This document shows positions 15,494 to 23,273 of a DNA stretch of 32,603 bases, piece after piece. This DNA comes from Rhodospirillales bacterium (GTDB lineage Bacteria; Pseudomonadota; Alphaproteobacteria; Reyranellales; Reyranellaceae), in the NCBI GenBank assembly GCA_016185145.1, contig JACPOB010000078.1:1-32603 (forward strand), read 5' to 3'. A model generated the notes under the pieces. It saw only the letters and a program-made list of their open reading frames with translations. It was not told where the DNA came from and did not search any database. The translations under genes and the position numbers were made by a program. Each line of letters opens with the position of its first letter. Within the stretch, counting starts at the first letter, position 1.

Positions 15494-17821
15494 ATGATGT
15501 CGGAGCTTTCCGGGCTGATGGCGGATGCGGCGCGCCTGCGCGACCAGGGCCATGGCCGGCTGATCACATACTCGCGCAAGGTCTTCATTCCGTTGACCAA
15601 GCTCTGCCGCGACGTGTGCCACTACTGCACCTTCGCCGAGACGCCGCACGCCGGCCAACCGGCCTATCTCTCGCCCGACGAGGTCTTGGCCATCGCCCGC
15701 GCCGGCAAGGAAGCCGGCTGCACCGAGGCGCTGTTCACCCTGGGCGACAAGCCCGAGCTGCGCTACCGCGCCGCGCGCGAGGCGCTGGCCGAGCTCGGTT
15801 ACGAATCGACCATCGCCTACCTCACCGCGATGTGCGCTCTGGTGCTGCGCGAGACCGGCCTGCTGCCGCACGCCAACCCCGGTGTCATGACGCGAGATGA
15901 GATCGCCGCGCTGCGCGAGGTCACGGCGAGCCAGGGCATCATGCTGGAATCGACCAGCGAGCGTCTGTGCGAGAAGGGCGGCGTGCATTTCGGCTCGCCC
16001 GACAAGCATCCGGCCGTTCGCCTGGAGACCATCCGGCTCGCCGGCGAACTGAAGGTGCCGTTCACCACCGGCATCCTGATCGGCATCGGCGAGACGCGCG
16101 AGGAGCGGCTGGACGCTCTGCGCGCCATCGGTGACCTGCATGCGAAGTACGGTCACATCCAGGAAGTGATCGTCCAGAACTTCCGCGCCAAGCCGGACAC
16201 CAAGCTCGCCGACGCCGACGAGCCCGACCTCGACGATCTCTGTTGGACCATCGCCCGGGCGCGTTTGATCCTGGGGCCGGACATGAACATCCAGGCGCCG
16301 CCCAATCTGTCGCCCGGCGTCTATCAGCGCCTGGTTGCTGCCGGCATCAACGACTGGGGTGGCGTCTCGCCGGTCACGCCGGATCACGTGAATCCCGAAG
16401 CACCCTGGCCCGCCGTCGAGGAGCTGGCGCGCAGGAGCGCCGAGACCGGCAAGGTCCTGGTCAACCGGCTCGCCGTCTATCCGTCCTACGTCCGCAAGCC
16501 CGAGCTCTGGCTGGCGCCCGAGGTGGCGGCCCAGGTGCGGCGCATGGCCGATGCCGAGGGCCTGGCGCGCGACAACGACTGGGCGCCCGGCAACACCGAG
16601 CCGCCGCCCGCGCCGCAGGTGCTTTTGCGCGAGGTCGATCCCGAGATCGTGCGCATCGTCGATCGCGCGACCGGCGGCACGCGCCTCGATCATCCCGAGA
16701 TCCAGCGCCTGTTCACGGCGCGTGACGCCGACTATCGCCATGTCACCCAGGCGGCCGACGCGCTGCGCAAGGCGGTGAGCGGCGAGGTCATCCGCTACGT
16801 CGTCAACCGCAACATCAACTACACCAACATCTGCTACTTCCGCTGCCGCTTCTGCGCCTTCTCCAAGGGCCGCACGCACGACGACCTGCGCGGCAAGCCT
16901 TACGATCTCGCGCTGGAGGAGGTGTCGCGGCGCGCCGTCGAGGCGTGGGAGCGCGGCGCCACCGAGGTCTGCCTGCAGGGCGGCATCCATCCCGACTACA
17001 CCGGCGAGACCTACGAAGCGATCTGCCGCGCCATCAAGGAAGCGGTGCCGGGCATGCACATCCATGCCTTCTCGCCGCTCGAGGTGACGCAGGGTGCGGC
17101 GACGCTCGACCGGCCGATCGACACGTTCCTCGCCGGCCTCAAGGAGGCGGGGCTCGGCACTCTGCCCGGCACGGCGGCAGAAATCCTCGACGACGAGGTG
17201 CGCGCCATCATCTGCCCGGACAAGATCAACACCCAGCAATGGCTCGACGTGCAGCGCGCAGCGCACAAGCTCGGCCTGCGCACGACCTCGACCATCATGT
17301 ACGGCCATGTCGAGACCTCGCTCGCCTGGGCGCGCCATCTGCTGGCGCTGCGCGACCTCCAGGTCGAGACAGGCGGCTTCACCGAATTCGTGCCGCTGCC
17401 GTTCGTGCACATGGAAGCGCCGATGTACCGCCAGGGCCTGGCGCGCCGCGGCCCGACCTTCCGTGAGGCGGTGATCATGCATTCGATTGCCCGCCTGGTG
17501 CTGCATCCGGCCATCACCAACATCCAGACCTCGTGGGTGAAGATGGGGCCGGCCGGTGCCGCGATCTGCCTGAATGCCGGCGCCAACGATCTCGGCGGCA
17601 CCTTGATGAACGAGAGCATCTCGCGCGCCGCCGGCACACAGCACGGTCAGGAATTCCCGCCCGACGCCATGGAGAAGCTGATCGTCTCGATCGGCCGCAC
17701 GCCGCAGCAGCGCACCACGCTCTATGGCCCGGTCGACGAGGAGCGTAGGGCGGCGTCGTTCGTTGCCGCCGACCTGGCGCCGATCGTGCTGACGCCGCCA
17801 CGCAAGCGTGCCGCGGCTTAA
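15494..17821 (+). CDS. fbiC: 7,8-didemethyl-8-hydroxy-5-deazariboflavin (F0) synthase, fused CofG-CofH
   Basis: This 775-residue enzyme makes F0, the deazaflavin chromophore of coenzyme F420, from tyrosine and the flavin precursor 5-amino-6-ribitylamino-uracil. It has two radical SAM domains. The N-terminal CofG part has its 4Fe-4S motif CX3CX2C at C38, C42, C45 (LCRDVCHYC), with GILIGIGETREER further on. The C-terminal CofH part has C447, C451, C454 (NICYFRCRFCAFSKG), CLQGGIHP and GANDLGGT. The fused form is the one found in actinobacteria and other aerobic bacteria; archaea keep two genes. GAGG at 15487-15490 suits a start at 15494 or 15497; an in-frame GTG at 15413 lies almost on the divergent LLM 4 start. 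It converges with cofC and shares a terminator with it. Confidence 0.95.
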   Translation: MMSELSGLMADAARLRDQGHGRLITYSRKVFIPLTKLCRDVCHYCTFAETPHAGQPAYLSPDEVLAIARAGKEAGCTEALFTLGDKPELRYRAAREALAELGYESTIAYLTAMCALVLRETGLLPHANPGVMTRDEIAALREVTASQGIMLESTSERLCEKGGVHFGSPDKHPAVRLETIRLAGELKVPFTTGILIGIGETREERLDALRAIGDLHAKYGHIQEVIVQNFRAKPDTKLADADEPDLDDLCWTIARARLILGPDMNIQAPPNLSPGVYQRLVAAGINDWGGVSPVTPDHVNPEAPWPAVEELARRSAETGKVLVNRLAVYPSYVRKPELWLAPEVAAQVRRMADAEGLARDNDWAPGNTEPPPAPQVLLREVDPEIVRIVDRATGGTRLDHPEIQRLFTARDADYRHVTQAADALRKAVSGEVIRYVVNRNINYTNICYFRCRFCAFSKGRTHDDLRGKPYDLALEEVSRRAVEAWERGATEVCLQGGIHPDYTGETYEAICRAIKEAVPGMHIHAFSPLEVTQGAATLDRPIDTFLAGLKEAGLGTLPGTAAEILDDEVRAIICPDKINTQQWLDVQRAAHKLGLRTTSTIMYGHVETSLAWARHLLALRDLQVETGGFTEFVPLPFVHMEAPMYRQGLARRGPTFREAVIMHSIARLVLHPAITNIQTSWVKMGPAGAAICLNAGANDLGGTLMNESISRAAGTQHGQEFPPDAMEKLIVSIGRTPQQRTTLYGPVDEERRAASFVAADLAPIVLTPPRKRAAA

Positions 17822-17826
17822 CCCAT

Positions 17827-17864
17827 TCAAGTTCCTCTCCCCCTATCGGGGGAGAGGAGCTTGA
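17827..17864. terminator. Bidirectional terminator between fbiC and cofC
   Basis: A 17-base stem (17827-17843 with 17848-17864) closes a TATC loop; one G-T type mismatch is the only flaw. The stem is CTCTCCCCC/GGGGGAGAG in its core. The fbiC stop lies just before it. The cofC stop codon (TAG, minus) falls in the loop at 17843-17845, so the last codons of cofC are inside the stem. Neither side has a clear U-run. Confidence 0.7.
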
Positions 17865-18529
17865 GTCAGAAGCTTCGGCACACCCATCTCTTCGAGCAGC
17901 GCCCGGGTGCGCGTGCCGATCGATTGCGGCAGGGCGAGGAACATCGCGAGGTCGACCGGATGGTCGATGTCCATGGCGATGCCCGGCTGATGGATCACCG
18001 TCGGCTCGATGTTGCAGCGCTGCGCCGCGTCGAGGTGCGGATAGTAGCTGTTGTCGCCGAAGCGCAAGGGCACCGCATTGGGCGGCGAGCAGATCACGGT
18101 GTTCGATCCGAGATGATCGTGCGCCGGCGAGATCGTGAAGGACGGCCCCGGCAGATGCGCGCCCACGACCAGGCTGATCTCCTGCGAGGTCACGGCGGGA
18201 ATGTCGGCCGGCAGGGTGAGCATGGCGCCGCGCTTCTCCTGGGCCAGCAGCTTCAAACCGGCGGTGACGCTGCCGGTGTGGCCGTCGCGCGCGCCGTCGG
18301 TCACCACGCGTGCGCCCAGGCGCTTGGCGAGCGCCGTCGCGTGCGGGTCGATGGTGACGACCATGGTCCCGGCGAGGCTCGGGGTGGTGACCACGGCCTC
18401 CAGCACCTCGCTCATCATCACCTCGATCAGCGCGCGGCGCTGCGCCGGTGAGAGCAGGGGCGCCAGCCGCTGCTTGGCGCCGTCCAGTTCCTTGATGGGC
18501 ACGACGGCCCAGATGTCGTTGGTGCTCAC
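17843..18529 (-). CDS. cofC: 2-phospho-L-lactate / 3-phosphoglycerate-type guanylyltransferase CofC
   Basis: This 228-residue enzyme activates a three-carbon phospho-acid with GTP for transfer to F0 by CofD. The nucleotidyl-transferase N-terminus AVVPIKELDGAKQRL (8-22), LPADIP (106-111), DHLGSNTV (138-145), the AVPLRFGDNSY segment and DIDHPVDL (187-194) are family features, and the length is normal. The start is a GTG at 18529 that overlaps the cofD stop (GTGA). It is the last gene of the fgd-cofE-cofD-cofC operon. Known CofC homologues use 2-phospholactate (archaea), phosphoenolpyruvate (mycobacteria) or 3-phosphoglycerate (Paraburkholderia). Which one applies here cannot be read off safely, but see the finding on the missing reductase. 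Confidence 0.92.
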   Translation of the reverse strand: MSTNDIWAVVPIKELDGAKQRLAPLLSPAQRRALIEVMMSEVLEAVVTTPSLAGTMVVTIDPHATALAKRLGARVVTDGARDGHTGSVTAGLKLLAQEKRGAMLTLPADIPAVTSQEISLVVGAHLPGPSFTISPAHDHLGSNTVICSPPNAVPLRFGDNSYYPHLDAAQRCNIEPTVIHQPGIAMDIDHPVDLAMFLALPQSIGTRTRALLEEMGVPKLLTQAPLPR

Positions 18530-19455
18530 GAAAGAGAATCCGCAAAGGAGAGAACGGTGCGCGCCAGGGCTTCCTTGGTAACGACGCTGGTCATCAGGGT
18601 GGGAGCCACATGCACCTTGCCGGGCACGCCTTCGGCGTCGCCCTGGTCGACGACATAGCCGTCCAGAAGGTTGCCGTAGCGTTTGGCGACGGACGCGGAG
18701 GTCACGGCATGGCCGAGCTCCTGCAGCATCTTGGCCGTCGGCCCCTTGACCGCCTTGCCGCCGACGATGGGCGAGATCGCCACGACGGGCGCGCCACAGC
18801 TCTCGATCGCGGCGCGCATGCCCGGCACGGCAAGGATCGGCTCGATGCTGATGAAGGGATTGGAGGGGCAGATCACGACAGCGCGCACCTTGCCCGCCAG
18901 CGCCTTGATGACGTCCGGCTGCGGCCGCGCCTTGGCGGCGCCGTCGAACACCAGCTCGCGCACGACCGGCCGGCACTGCTGGCGCACGAAGTAGTCCTGG
19001 AAATCGATCCAGCCGTCGTCGCTTCTGACGCGCGTCGGCACGGGGTCGTCGCTCATCGGCAGGATGCGATGGGCGATGCCGAGGCGGCGGGTGATGTCGA
19101 TGGTGATCTGCGACAGCGTCTCGCCGGCGCGCAGCCGGCGCGTGCGCTCGACATGCATCGCAAGATCGCGATCGCCCAAGCGGAACCAGTCGGCGCCGCC
19201 CACCGAGGCGATGGTCGCCATGAACGACCAGGTCTCGTCGCGTCGGCCCCAGCCCTGCTCGGTGTTGTCGAGACCGGCCAGCACGTAGGTGAGCGTGTCG
19301 ATGTCGGGGCAGATCTTCAGGCCGAGATGCTCGAAGTCGTCGCCGGTGTTGGCGATGACCAGAAGCTCGTCGGCCGGCAAGACACGGCTCAGGCCCAACG
19401 CCAGCTTGGCCCCGCCGACACCGCCGGACAGGGCGACGACCAAGCCCTTGCTCAC
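18526..19455 (-). CDS. cofD: 2-phospho-L-lactate transferase CofD
   Basis: This 309-residue transferase moves the phospho-acid from its GDP or GMP-activated form onto F0 to give F420-0. The motifs GGVGGAKL (11-18), NTGDDFEHLGL (36-46), DIDTLTYVLAG (51-61), the CPSNP motif near residue 200 and the AISPIVGGKAVKGP block are classic for CofD/FbiA. It starts with GTG at 19455, overlapping the cofE stop, and its own stop overlaps the cofC start. The overlaps imply one message and balanced production of the two partner enzymes. Confidence 0.94.
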   Translation of the reverse strand: MSKGLVVALSGGVGGAKLALGLSRVLPADELLVIANTGDDFEHLGLKICPDIDTLTYVLAGLDNTEQGWGRRDETWSFMATIASVGGADWFRLGDRDLAMHVERTRRLRAGETLSQITIDITRRLGIAHRILPMSDDPVPTRVRSDDGWIDFQDYFVRQQCRPVVRELVFDGAAKARPQPDVIKALAGKVRAVVICPSNPFISIEPILAVPGMRAAIESCGAPVVAISPIVGGKAVKGPTAKMLQELGHAVTSASVAKRYGNLLDGYVVDQGDAEGVPGKVHVAPTLMTSVVTKEALARTVLSFADSLS

Positions 19456-20222
19456 CGGAACATGTCCTCGGCGGCGGGCCGCACCAGCTCCGAAGCCGGG
19501 TTGTCAGGCGCATTCCAGGTGAGGCCACGCACGAGAATGGCGGGCTGCGATTCGTTGCCCTGGCCCTGGACCAGCGAGGCGGCGGCGGCGATCTCGTCGG
19601 CGAAGCCCGAGATGCTGACCTGGAGCGTGCGGCCGAACAGGTCGGGATTGCCGCGCAGGTCGAGCAGGGCGGGCAGGCCTGCCGCGCCGATGGCGATGCC
19701 CTGCGTGCCGCGCCGCCACGCCCGGCCGAAACTGTCGGTGATGATGACGGCGGGAGCCGTGCCCAAAAGCTCGCCGAGCCGCGTGCGAATCTTGTCGGCG
19801 CTGCCGTCGGGATCGACGGGCAACAGCAGAGCGCGCTCGACGCCGTCGGTCGGGCCGACATTGGACTGGTCGATGCCGGCATTGGCCATGACCCAGCCGC
19901 GCTTGTGCTCGACGATCAGCACGTTGGGTCGCGAGCGCACGACTCGCACCGATTCCGACAGGATCAGCTCGACCAGCCGCGGGTCCTTCTGGATCTCGGC
20001 CGCCAGCTTGATGGCGCGCTCCGACGGCTTCACCGAGGCGAGCTCGACGCTGCGGCCCTCGGCCTTGGAGACGATCTTCTGGGCGAGCGCCAGCACGTCG
20101 CCCTTCTGCGGCCTGAGGCCGGCCCGTGAAAATCCCTCGGCTAAAAGGGCCGCCAGGTCGTCGCCTGCCTTGATCATCGGCAGGCCGGGGAGCGCCAGCA
20201 ATTCCAGCCTGGCGACGCTCAT
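19452..20222 (-). CDS. cofE: F420-0:gamma-L-glutamate ligase CofE
   Basis: This 256-residue ligase adds glutamate residues to F420-0 using [19 protein letters not shown] (41-56), the metal-binding region NAGIDQSNV (114-122), [19 protein letters not shown] (161-179) and the C-terminal [13 protein letters not shown] are all typical. It is the single-domain form, as in archaea. The mycobacterial homologue FbiB carries an extra C-terminal nitroreductase domain that reduces dehydro-F420-0; that domain is absent here. The ATG at 20222 overlaps the fgd stop (ATGA). The longer open frame upstream lies inside fgd and is a shadow. Confidence 0.94.
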   Translation of the reverse strand: MSVARLELLALPGLPMIKAGDDLAALLAEGFSRAGLRPQKGDVLALAQKIVSKAEGRSVELASVKPSERAIKLAAEIQKDPRLVELILSESVRVVRSRPNVLIVEHKRGWVMANAGIDQSNVGPTDGVERALLLPVDPDGSADKIRTRLGELLGTAPAVIITDSFGRAWRRGTQGIAIGAAGLPALLDLRGNPDLFGRTLQVSISGFADEIAAAASLVQGQGNESQPAILVRGLTWNAPDNPASELVRPAAEDMFR

Positions 20223-21223
20223 CCGAAGCGCTTGCGCAGGCGCGGCAGGACTTCCTTGCCGTAGAGGTCGAGGAAGCGCGCCTGGTCGGGACCGGGCGCG
20301 TGGAAGACGAGATGGTTGAAGCCCAGCCCGACATAGTAGCCGATCTTCTCGACCTGCTCCTCGGGATCGCTGGACACGATCCAGCGGCTGGCCGCGCGCT
20401 CGAGCGGCAAGGCGTCGGCCAGGCGCTGCATCTCGACGGGGTCCTCGACCGACGTCTTCTCCTCGGGCGTCAGCGCCAGGGCGGCCCAATGGCGCGTGTC
20501 CTGCAGCGCGCGCTCCTTGTCGGTGTCGAACGACACCTTGACCTCGATCATGTAGTCGTAAGGCTGCTTGCGCTCGCCGCCTGCGGCAATGCCTTCGGCG
20601 ACCTTGGGCAACAAGGTCTCGGTGTAGAGCTCGCGCTTCTTGCCGCTGGTGCAGATGAAGCCGTCGCCCTGGCGTCCGGCGTACTTGGCCACCAGCGCGC
20701 CGGCGGCGGCCACATAAATCGGCACCTCGACGTCGGGCCGGTCGTAGATCGTGGCCTTCTCGGTCTTGTAATACTCGCCTTCGAAGGTGACGCGCTCGCC
20801 GCGCCACAGCGTCCGGATCAGGTTCACCGCCTCGCGCAGGCGGGCGAAGCGTTCCTTGAACTCGGGCCAGGGCTGGCCGGTCGAGGGCACCTCGTTCAGC
20901 GATTCACCGGTGCCGATGCCCAGGATGACGCGGCCCGGGAACATCGAGCCAAGCGTGCCGAAGGCCTGGGCCACGATCGAGGGGTGATAGCGGAAGGTGG
21001 GCGTCAGCACGCTGGTGCCGATGGCGACCTTCGAGGTGCGGGCGCCCAACGCGCCCAGCCAGGCCACCGAGTTGGGCGCGTGGCCGTCGATGTGCTTCCA
21101 CGGCTGGAAATGGTCGCTGACGAACACCGATTCGAACCCGGCCTGCTCGGCATGGACCGAGAAGTCGAGGAGCTTGCCGGGCGCGAATTGTTCGGCCGAC
21201 GCCTTGTATCCGAGCTTGAGCAC
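20219..21223 (-). CDS. fgd: F420-dependent glucose-6-phosphate dehydrogenase (FGD)
   Basis: This 334-residue LLM-fold enzyme oxidises glucose 6-phosphate to 6-phosphogluconolactone and reduces F420 to F420H2. From memory of the Mycobacterium tuberculosis FGD1 sequence, long blocks match: [45 protein letters not shown] and NHLVFHAPG. The key mycobacterial residues His40, Trp44, Glu109, Lys198, Lys259 and Arg283 correspond to His38, Trp42, Glu107, Lys195, Lys256 and Arg280 here; all are kept. The start is GTG 21223 with AAGGAAG upstream. It is the first gene of the operon that continues into cofE, cofD and cofC, so cofactor synthesis and cofactor reduction are expressed together. It diverges from gntK across 43 bases. 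A related hydroxymycolic-acid-type F420 enzyme is the alternative, but the full phosphate-site match argues for FGD. Confidence 0.92.
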   Translation of the reverse strand: MLKLGYKASAEQFAPGKLLDFSVHAEQAGFESVFVSDHFQPWKHIDGHAPNSVAWLGALGARTSKVAIGTSVLTPTFRYHPSIVAQAFGTLGSMFPGRVILGIGTGESLNEVPSTGQPWPEFKERFARLREAVNLIRTLWRGERVTFEGEYYKTEKATIYDRPDVEVPIYVAAAGALVAKYAGRQGDGFICTSGKKRELYTETLLPKVAEGIAAGGERKQPYDYMIEVKVSFDTDKERALQDTRHWAALALTPEEKTSVEDPVEMQRLADALPLERAASRWIVSSDPEEQVEKIGYYVGLGFNHLVFHAPGPDQARFLDLYGKEVLPRLRKRFG

Positions 21224-21266
21224 GGTGATGCTTCCTTATGGAGATGCGGGATCAGACGAAGTCTTA

Positions 21267-21812
21267 ATGGACCGGCATGCTGCTCACAACCGCCCCTTGG
21301 TCCTCGTGGTCATGGGGGTATCGGGTTCCGGCAAGACCACGGTCGGCAAGCTGCTGGCCGAGCGGCTGGGCTGGCACTACCAGGAAGGCGATGCGCTGCA
21401 TCCGCCGGAGAACGTCGCCAAGATGACTGCCGGCACGCCGCTCAGCGACGACGACCGCGCGCCCTGGCTGTGCCGGATCGCCGACCGCATCGACGCCTGG
21501 CGCAGCGCTGGTGAAGCGGGTGTGGTCACTTGCTCGGCGCTGAAACGCGCCTATCGCGACATCATCATCGGCGAGCGGCCCGATGTCCGGCTGGTCCATC
21601 TCAGGGGGGCGCGCGAGCTGATCGGTCGGCGCATGGCGGCGCGAAAGGGCCACTTCATGCCGACCGCACTGCTCGACAACCAGTTCGCCACCCTGCAGGA
21701 GCCCACTCCCGACGAGCGGGCGATCACCGTCGATGTCGGCGGCACGCCGGCCGAGATCGTCGACGAGATCCTGCGGCGACTGCCGCCCGAATTGGAACTG
21801 GCGCCCGCGTAG
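21267..21812 (+). CDS. gntK: Gluconokinase, GntK type
   Basis: This 181-residue cytosolic kinase phosphorylates gluconate to 6-phosphogluconate with ATP. Walker A GVSGSGKTT (17-25), EGDALHP (40-46), the TCSALKRAYRD block (88-98) and GHFMP with the following NQFATLQEP are signature features, and the length is normal. The ATG at 21267 was chosen as the nearest start before the conserved strand; the ribosome site is weak. It diverges from fgd and supplies the substrate of the 6-phosphogluconate dehydrogenase at 9602, the same sugar-acid pool that fgd feeds after lactone hydrolysis. Confidence 0.92.
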   Translation: MDRHAAHNRPLVLVVMGVSGSGKTTVGKLLAERLGWHYQEGDALHPPENVAKMTAGTPLSDDDRAPWLCRIADRIDAWRSAGEAGVVTCSALKRAYRDIIIGERPDVRLVHLRGARELIGRRMAARKGHFMPTALLDNQFATLQEPTPDERAITVDVGGTPAEIVDEILRRLPPELELAPA

Positions 21813-21844
21813 CGGCTCGACCTGCGACCGATATGCGGAGCGCA

Positions 21845-21872
21845 TTGACCGTGGTCGGCCGGGAGCGATAGG
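21845..21872 (+). promoter_or_regulatory. Possible sigma-70 promoter for the second Liv operon
   Basis: TTGACC (21845-21850) is followed after 16 bases by GATAGG (21867-21872). This is a fair -35 and a poor -10. It lies about 60 bases before the strong ribosome site GGAGGGA of the next gene, in the only gap upstream of that operon. Confidence 0.3.
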
Positions 21873-21934
21873 CTCGCCGCGAAGCAAGCGCCGAAAAGTG
21901 CGCGAAATCTAGAAAATCGTCTGGAGGGAACGAG

Positions 21935-23128
21935 ATGTCGATCAAGCGTCGTACAGTCCTGACCGGTTCTGCCGCCGGCATGGTATCGCTAACATCCGGG
22001 CTCGCGGCCCCGGCCATCGCCCAGAACGAGCCGCTCCGCATCGGCTATCTTCCGGCGTTGACCGGCCCGTCGTCGTCGACCGGCGTCGGCATCAACCGTG
22101 GCGTCCAGCTCGGCGTCGAGGAGATCAACAATTCAGGCGGCATCAAGGGCCGCAAGATCGAGCTGGTCAGCCGCGACACGCAGAGCGATCCGACCAAGGC
22201 GGTCAACGCCGTGGCCGAGCTGACGCAGCGCCAGAAGGTCGCGATGATCTTCGGGCCGGTGAATTCGGGCGAGGCGCTGGCGGCGACGCCGCTGATCGCG
22301 CGCGACAAGGTGCCGATGCTGCACCCGTGCTGGGTCGACGAGCTGATCGACGTCAAGAAGTATCCGATGGCCTATCGCATCGCGCCGACCAACACGCAGA
22401 TCGGCAAGGGCGCCAACAATTACGTGGTGAACGTGCTCAAGCTGAAGAAGGTGGCGGTGATCAGCGACACCACCGGCTACGGCACCGCCTCGGTCAACAC
22501 CTACGTGCCGATGCTGAAGGCGATCGGCGCCGACGTGGTCTACACCAACCACATCGACGCCGCGAACCCCGACCTCAAGCCCGAGCTCCTGCGCATGCAG
22601 AACGCCGGCGCCCAGGTCATCATGCCGTGGAGCGTCAACGCCGGCTTCCTGTCCCGCATCTGCAACACGCGCGGAGCCATGAACTGGGACGTGCCGATCG
22701 TCGGCCAGACGACGCTCGGCTCCGGCCAGACCAAGGCCCTGCTCGAGAAGCCCGAGTACTGGAACAAGGTCTACTCGAACAACTTCCGGCAGGTCTGCTA
22801 CATCAACGGCAAGCTTCTGCCCAAGGCGGAAGAGTTCGTCGACCGGCTCAAGAAGGCCAAGATCGAGTTCGCCGACACGCTGCTCTGGTGGGTGGCGCTG
22901 GGCTGGGACAGCGCGCTCCTGATGGCCGACACGTTCAAGGCCGTCGGCACCAAGAACGAAGACATCGTCGGCTACATGAACAAGATCAAGGACAGGCCGG
23001 GCATCTACGGCACCGTCACCTGGACGCCGCAGGAGCACAACGGCTTCCCCGACAACGAGGTCGTCATGTGCGAGGTCAACTCGCTCAAGGACGGCGCCTT
23101 CAACGTCGCGCCGGGCTACGCCTCGTAG
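21935..23128 (+). CDS. ABC transporter substrate-binding protein with Tat-like signal (Peripla_BP_6)
   Basis: This 397-residue periplasmic receptor starts MSIKRRTVLTGSAAGMVSLT and is probably cut after AIA (residue 29). The twin arginine at 5-6 followed by a hydrophobic stretch fits a Tat signal, so the protein may be exported folded. The mature part, LRIGYLPALTGPSSSTGVGI then VEEINNSGGIKGRKIEL, is a typical type I Liv/amide receptor. GGAGGGA precedes the ATG. It opens the second Liv operon and should serve the permeases that follow. It is only distantly similar to the receptor at 8411, so the ligands probably differ. Confidence 0.9.
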   Translation: MSIKRRTVLTGSAAGMVSLTSGLAAPAIAQNEPLRIGYLPALTGPSSSTGVGINRGVQLGVEEINNSGGIKGRKIELVSRDTQSDPTKAVNAVAELTQRQKVAMIFGPVNSGEALAATPLIARDKVPMLHPCWVDELIDVKKYPMAYRIAPTNTQIGKGANNYVVNVLKLKKVAVISDTTGYGTASVNTYVPMLKAIGADVVYTNHIDAANPDLKPELLRMQNAGAQVIMPWSVNAGFLSRICNTRGAMNWDVPIVGQTTLGSGQTKALLEKPEYWNKVYSNNFRQVCYINGKLLPKAEEFVDRLKKAKIEFADTLLWWVALGWDSALLMADTFKAVGTKNEDIVGYMNKIKDRPGIYGTVTWTPQEHNGFPDNEVVMCEVNSLKDGAFNVAPGYAS

Positions 23129-23138
23129 TGCCACATGA

Positions 23139-23247
23139 CCTCACCCCGAGGAGGGCGCGCAAGCGCCCGTCTCGAAGGGTGGGTGACAGCATGACTGGTT
23201 CCCACCCTTCGAGACGCGGCCCGTTGGGCCGCTCCTCAGGGCGAGGT
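23139..23247. repeat. Paired inverted copies of the family A hairpin repeat
   Basis: One copy (23139-23183, CCTCACCCCGAGGAG ... TCTCGAAGGGTGGG) is followed after 17 bases by an inverted copy (23201-23247, CCCACCCTTCGAGA ... CTCCTCAGGGCGAGG). Together they can fold into one long hairpin that fills the gap between the receptor gene and livH. Such a structure could reduce read-through and so set a higher receptor-to-permease ratio; that role is inference. Confidence 0.8.
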
Positions 23248-23273
23248 GTCGTTTCCGGAAGAATAGGTAAGCC

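Noticed and set aside
15332..17830. 832-codon minus-strand open frame opposite fbiC
   Set aside because: fbiC is supported by two radical SAM cysteine motifs and full family length; the antisense frame has no domain features.
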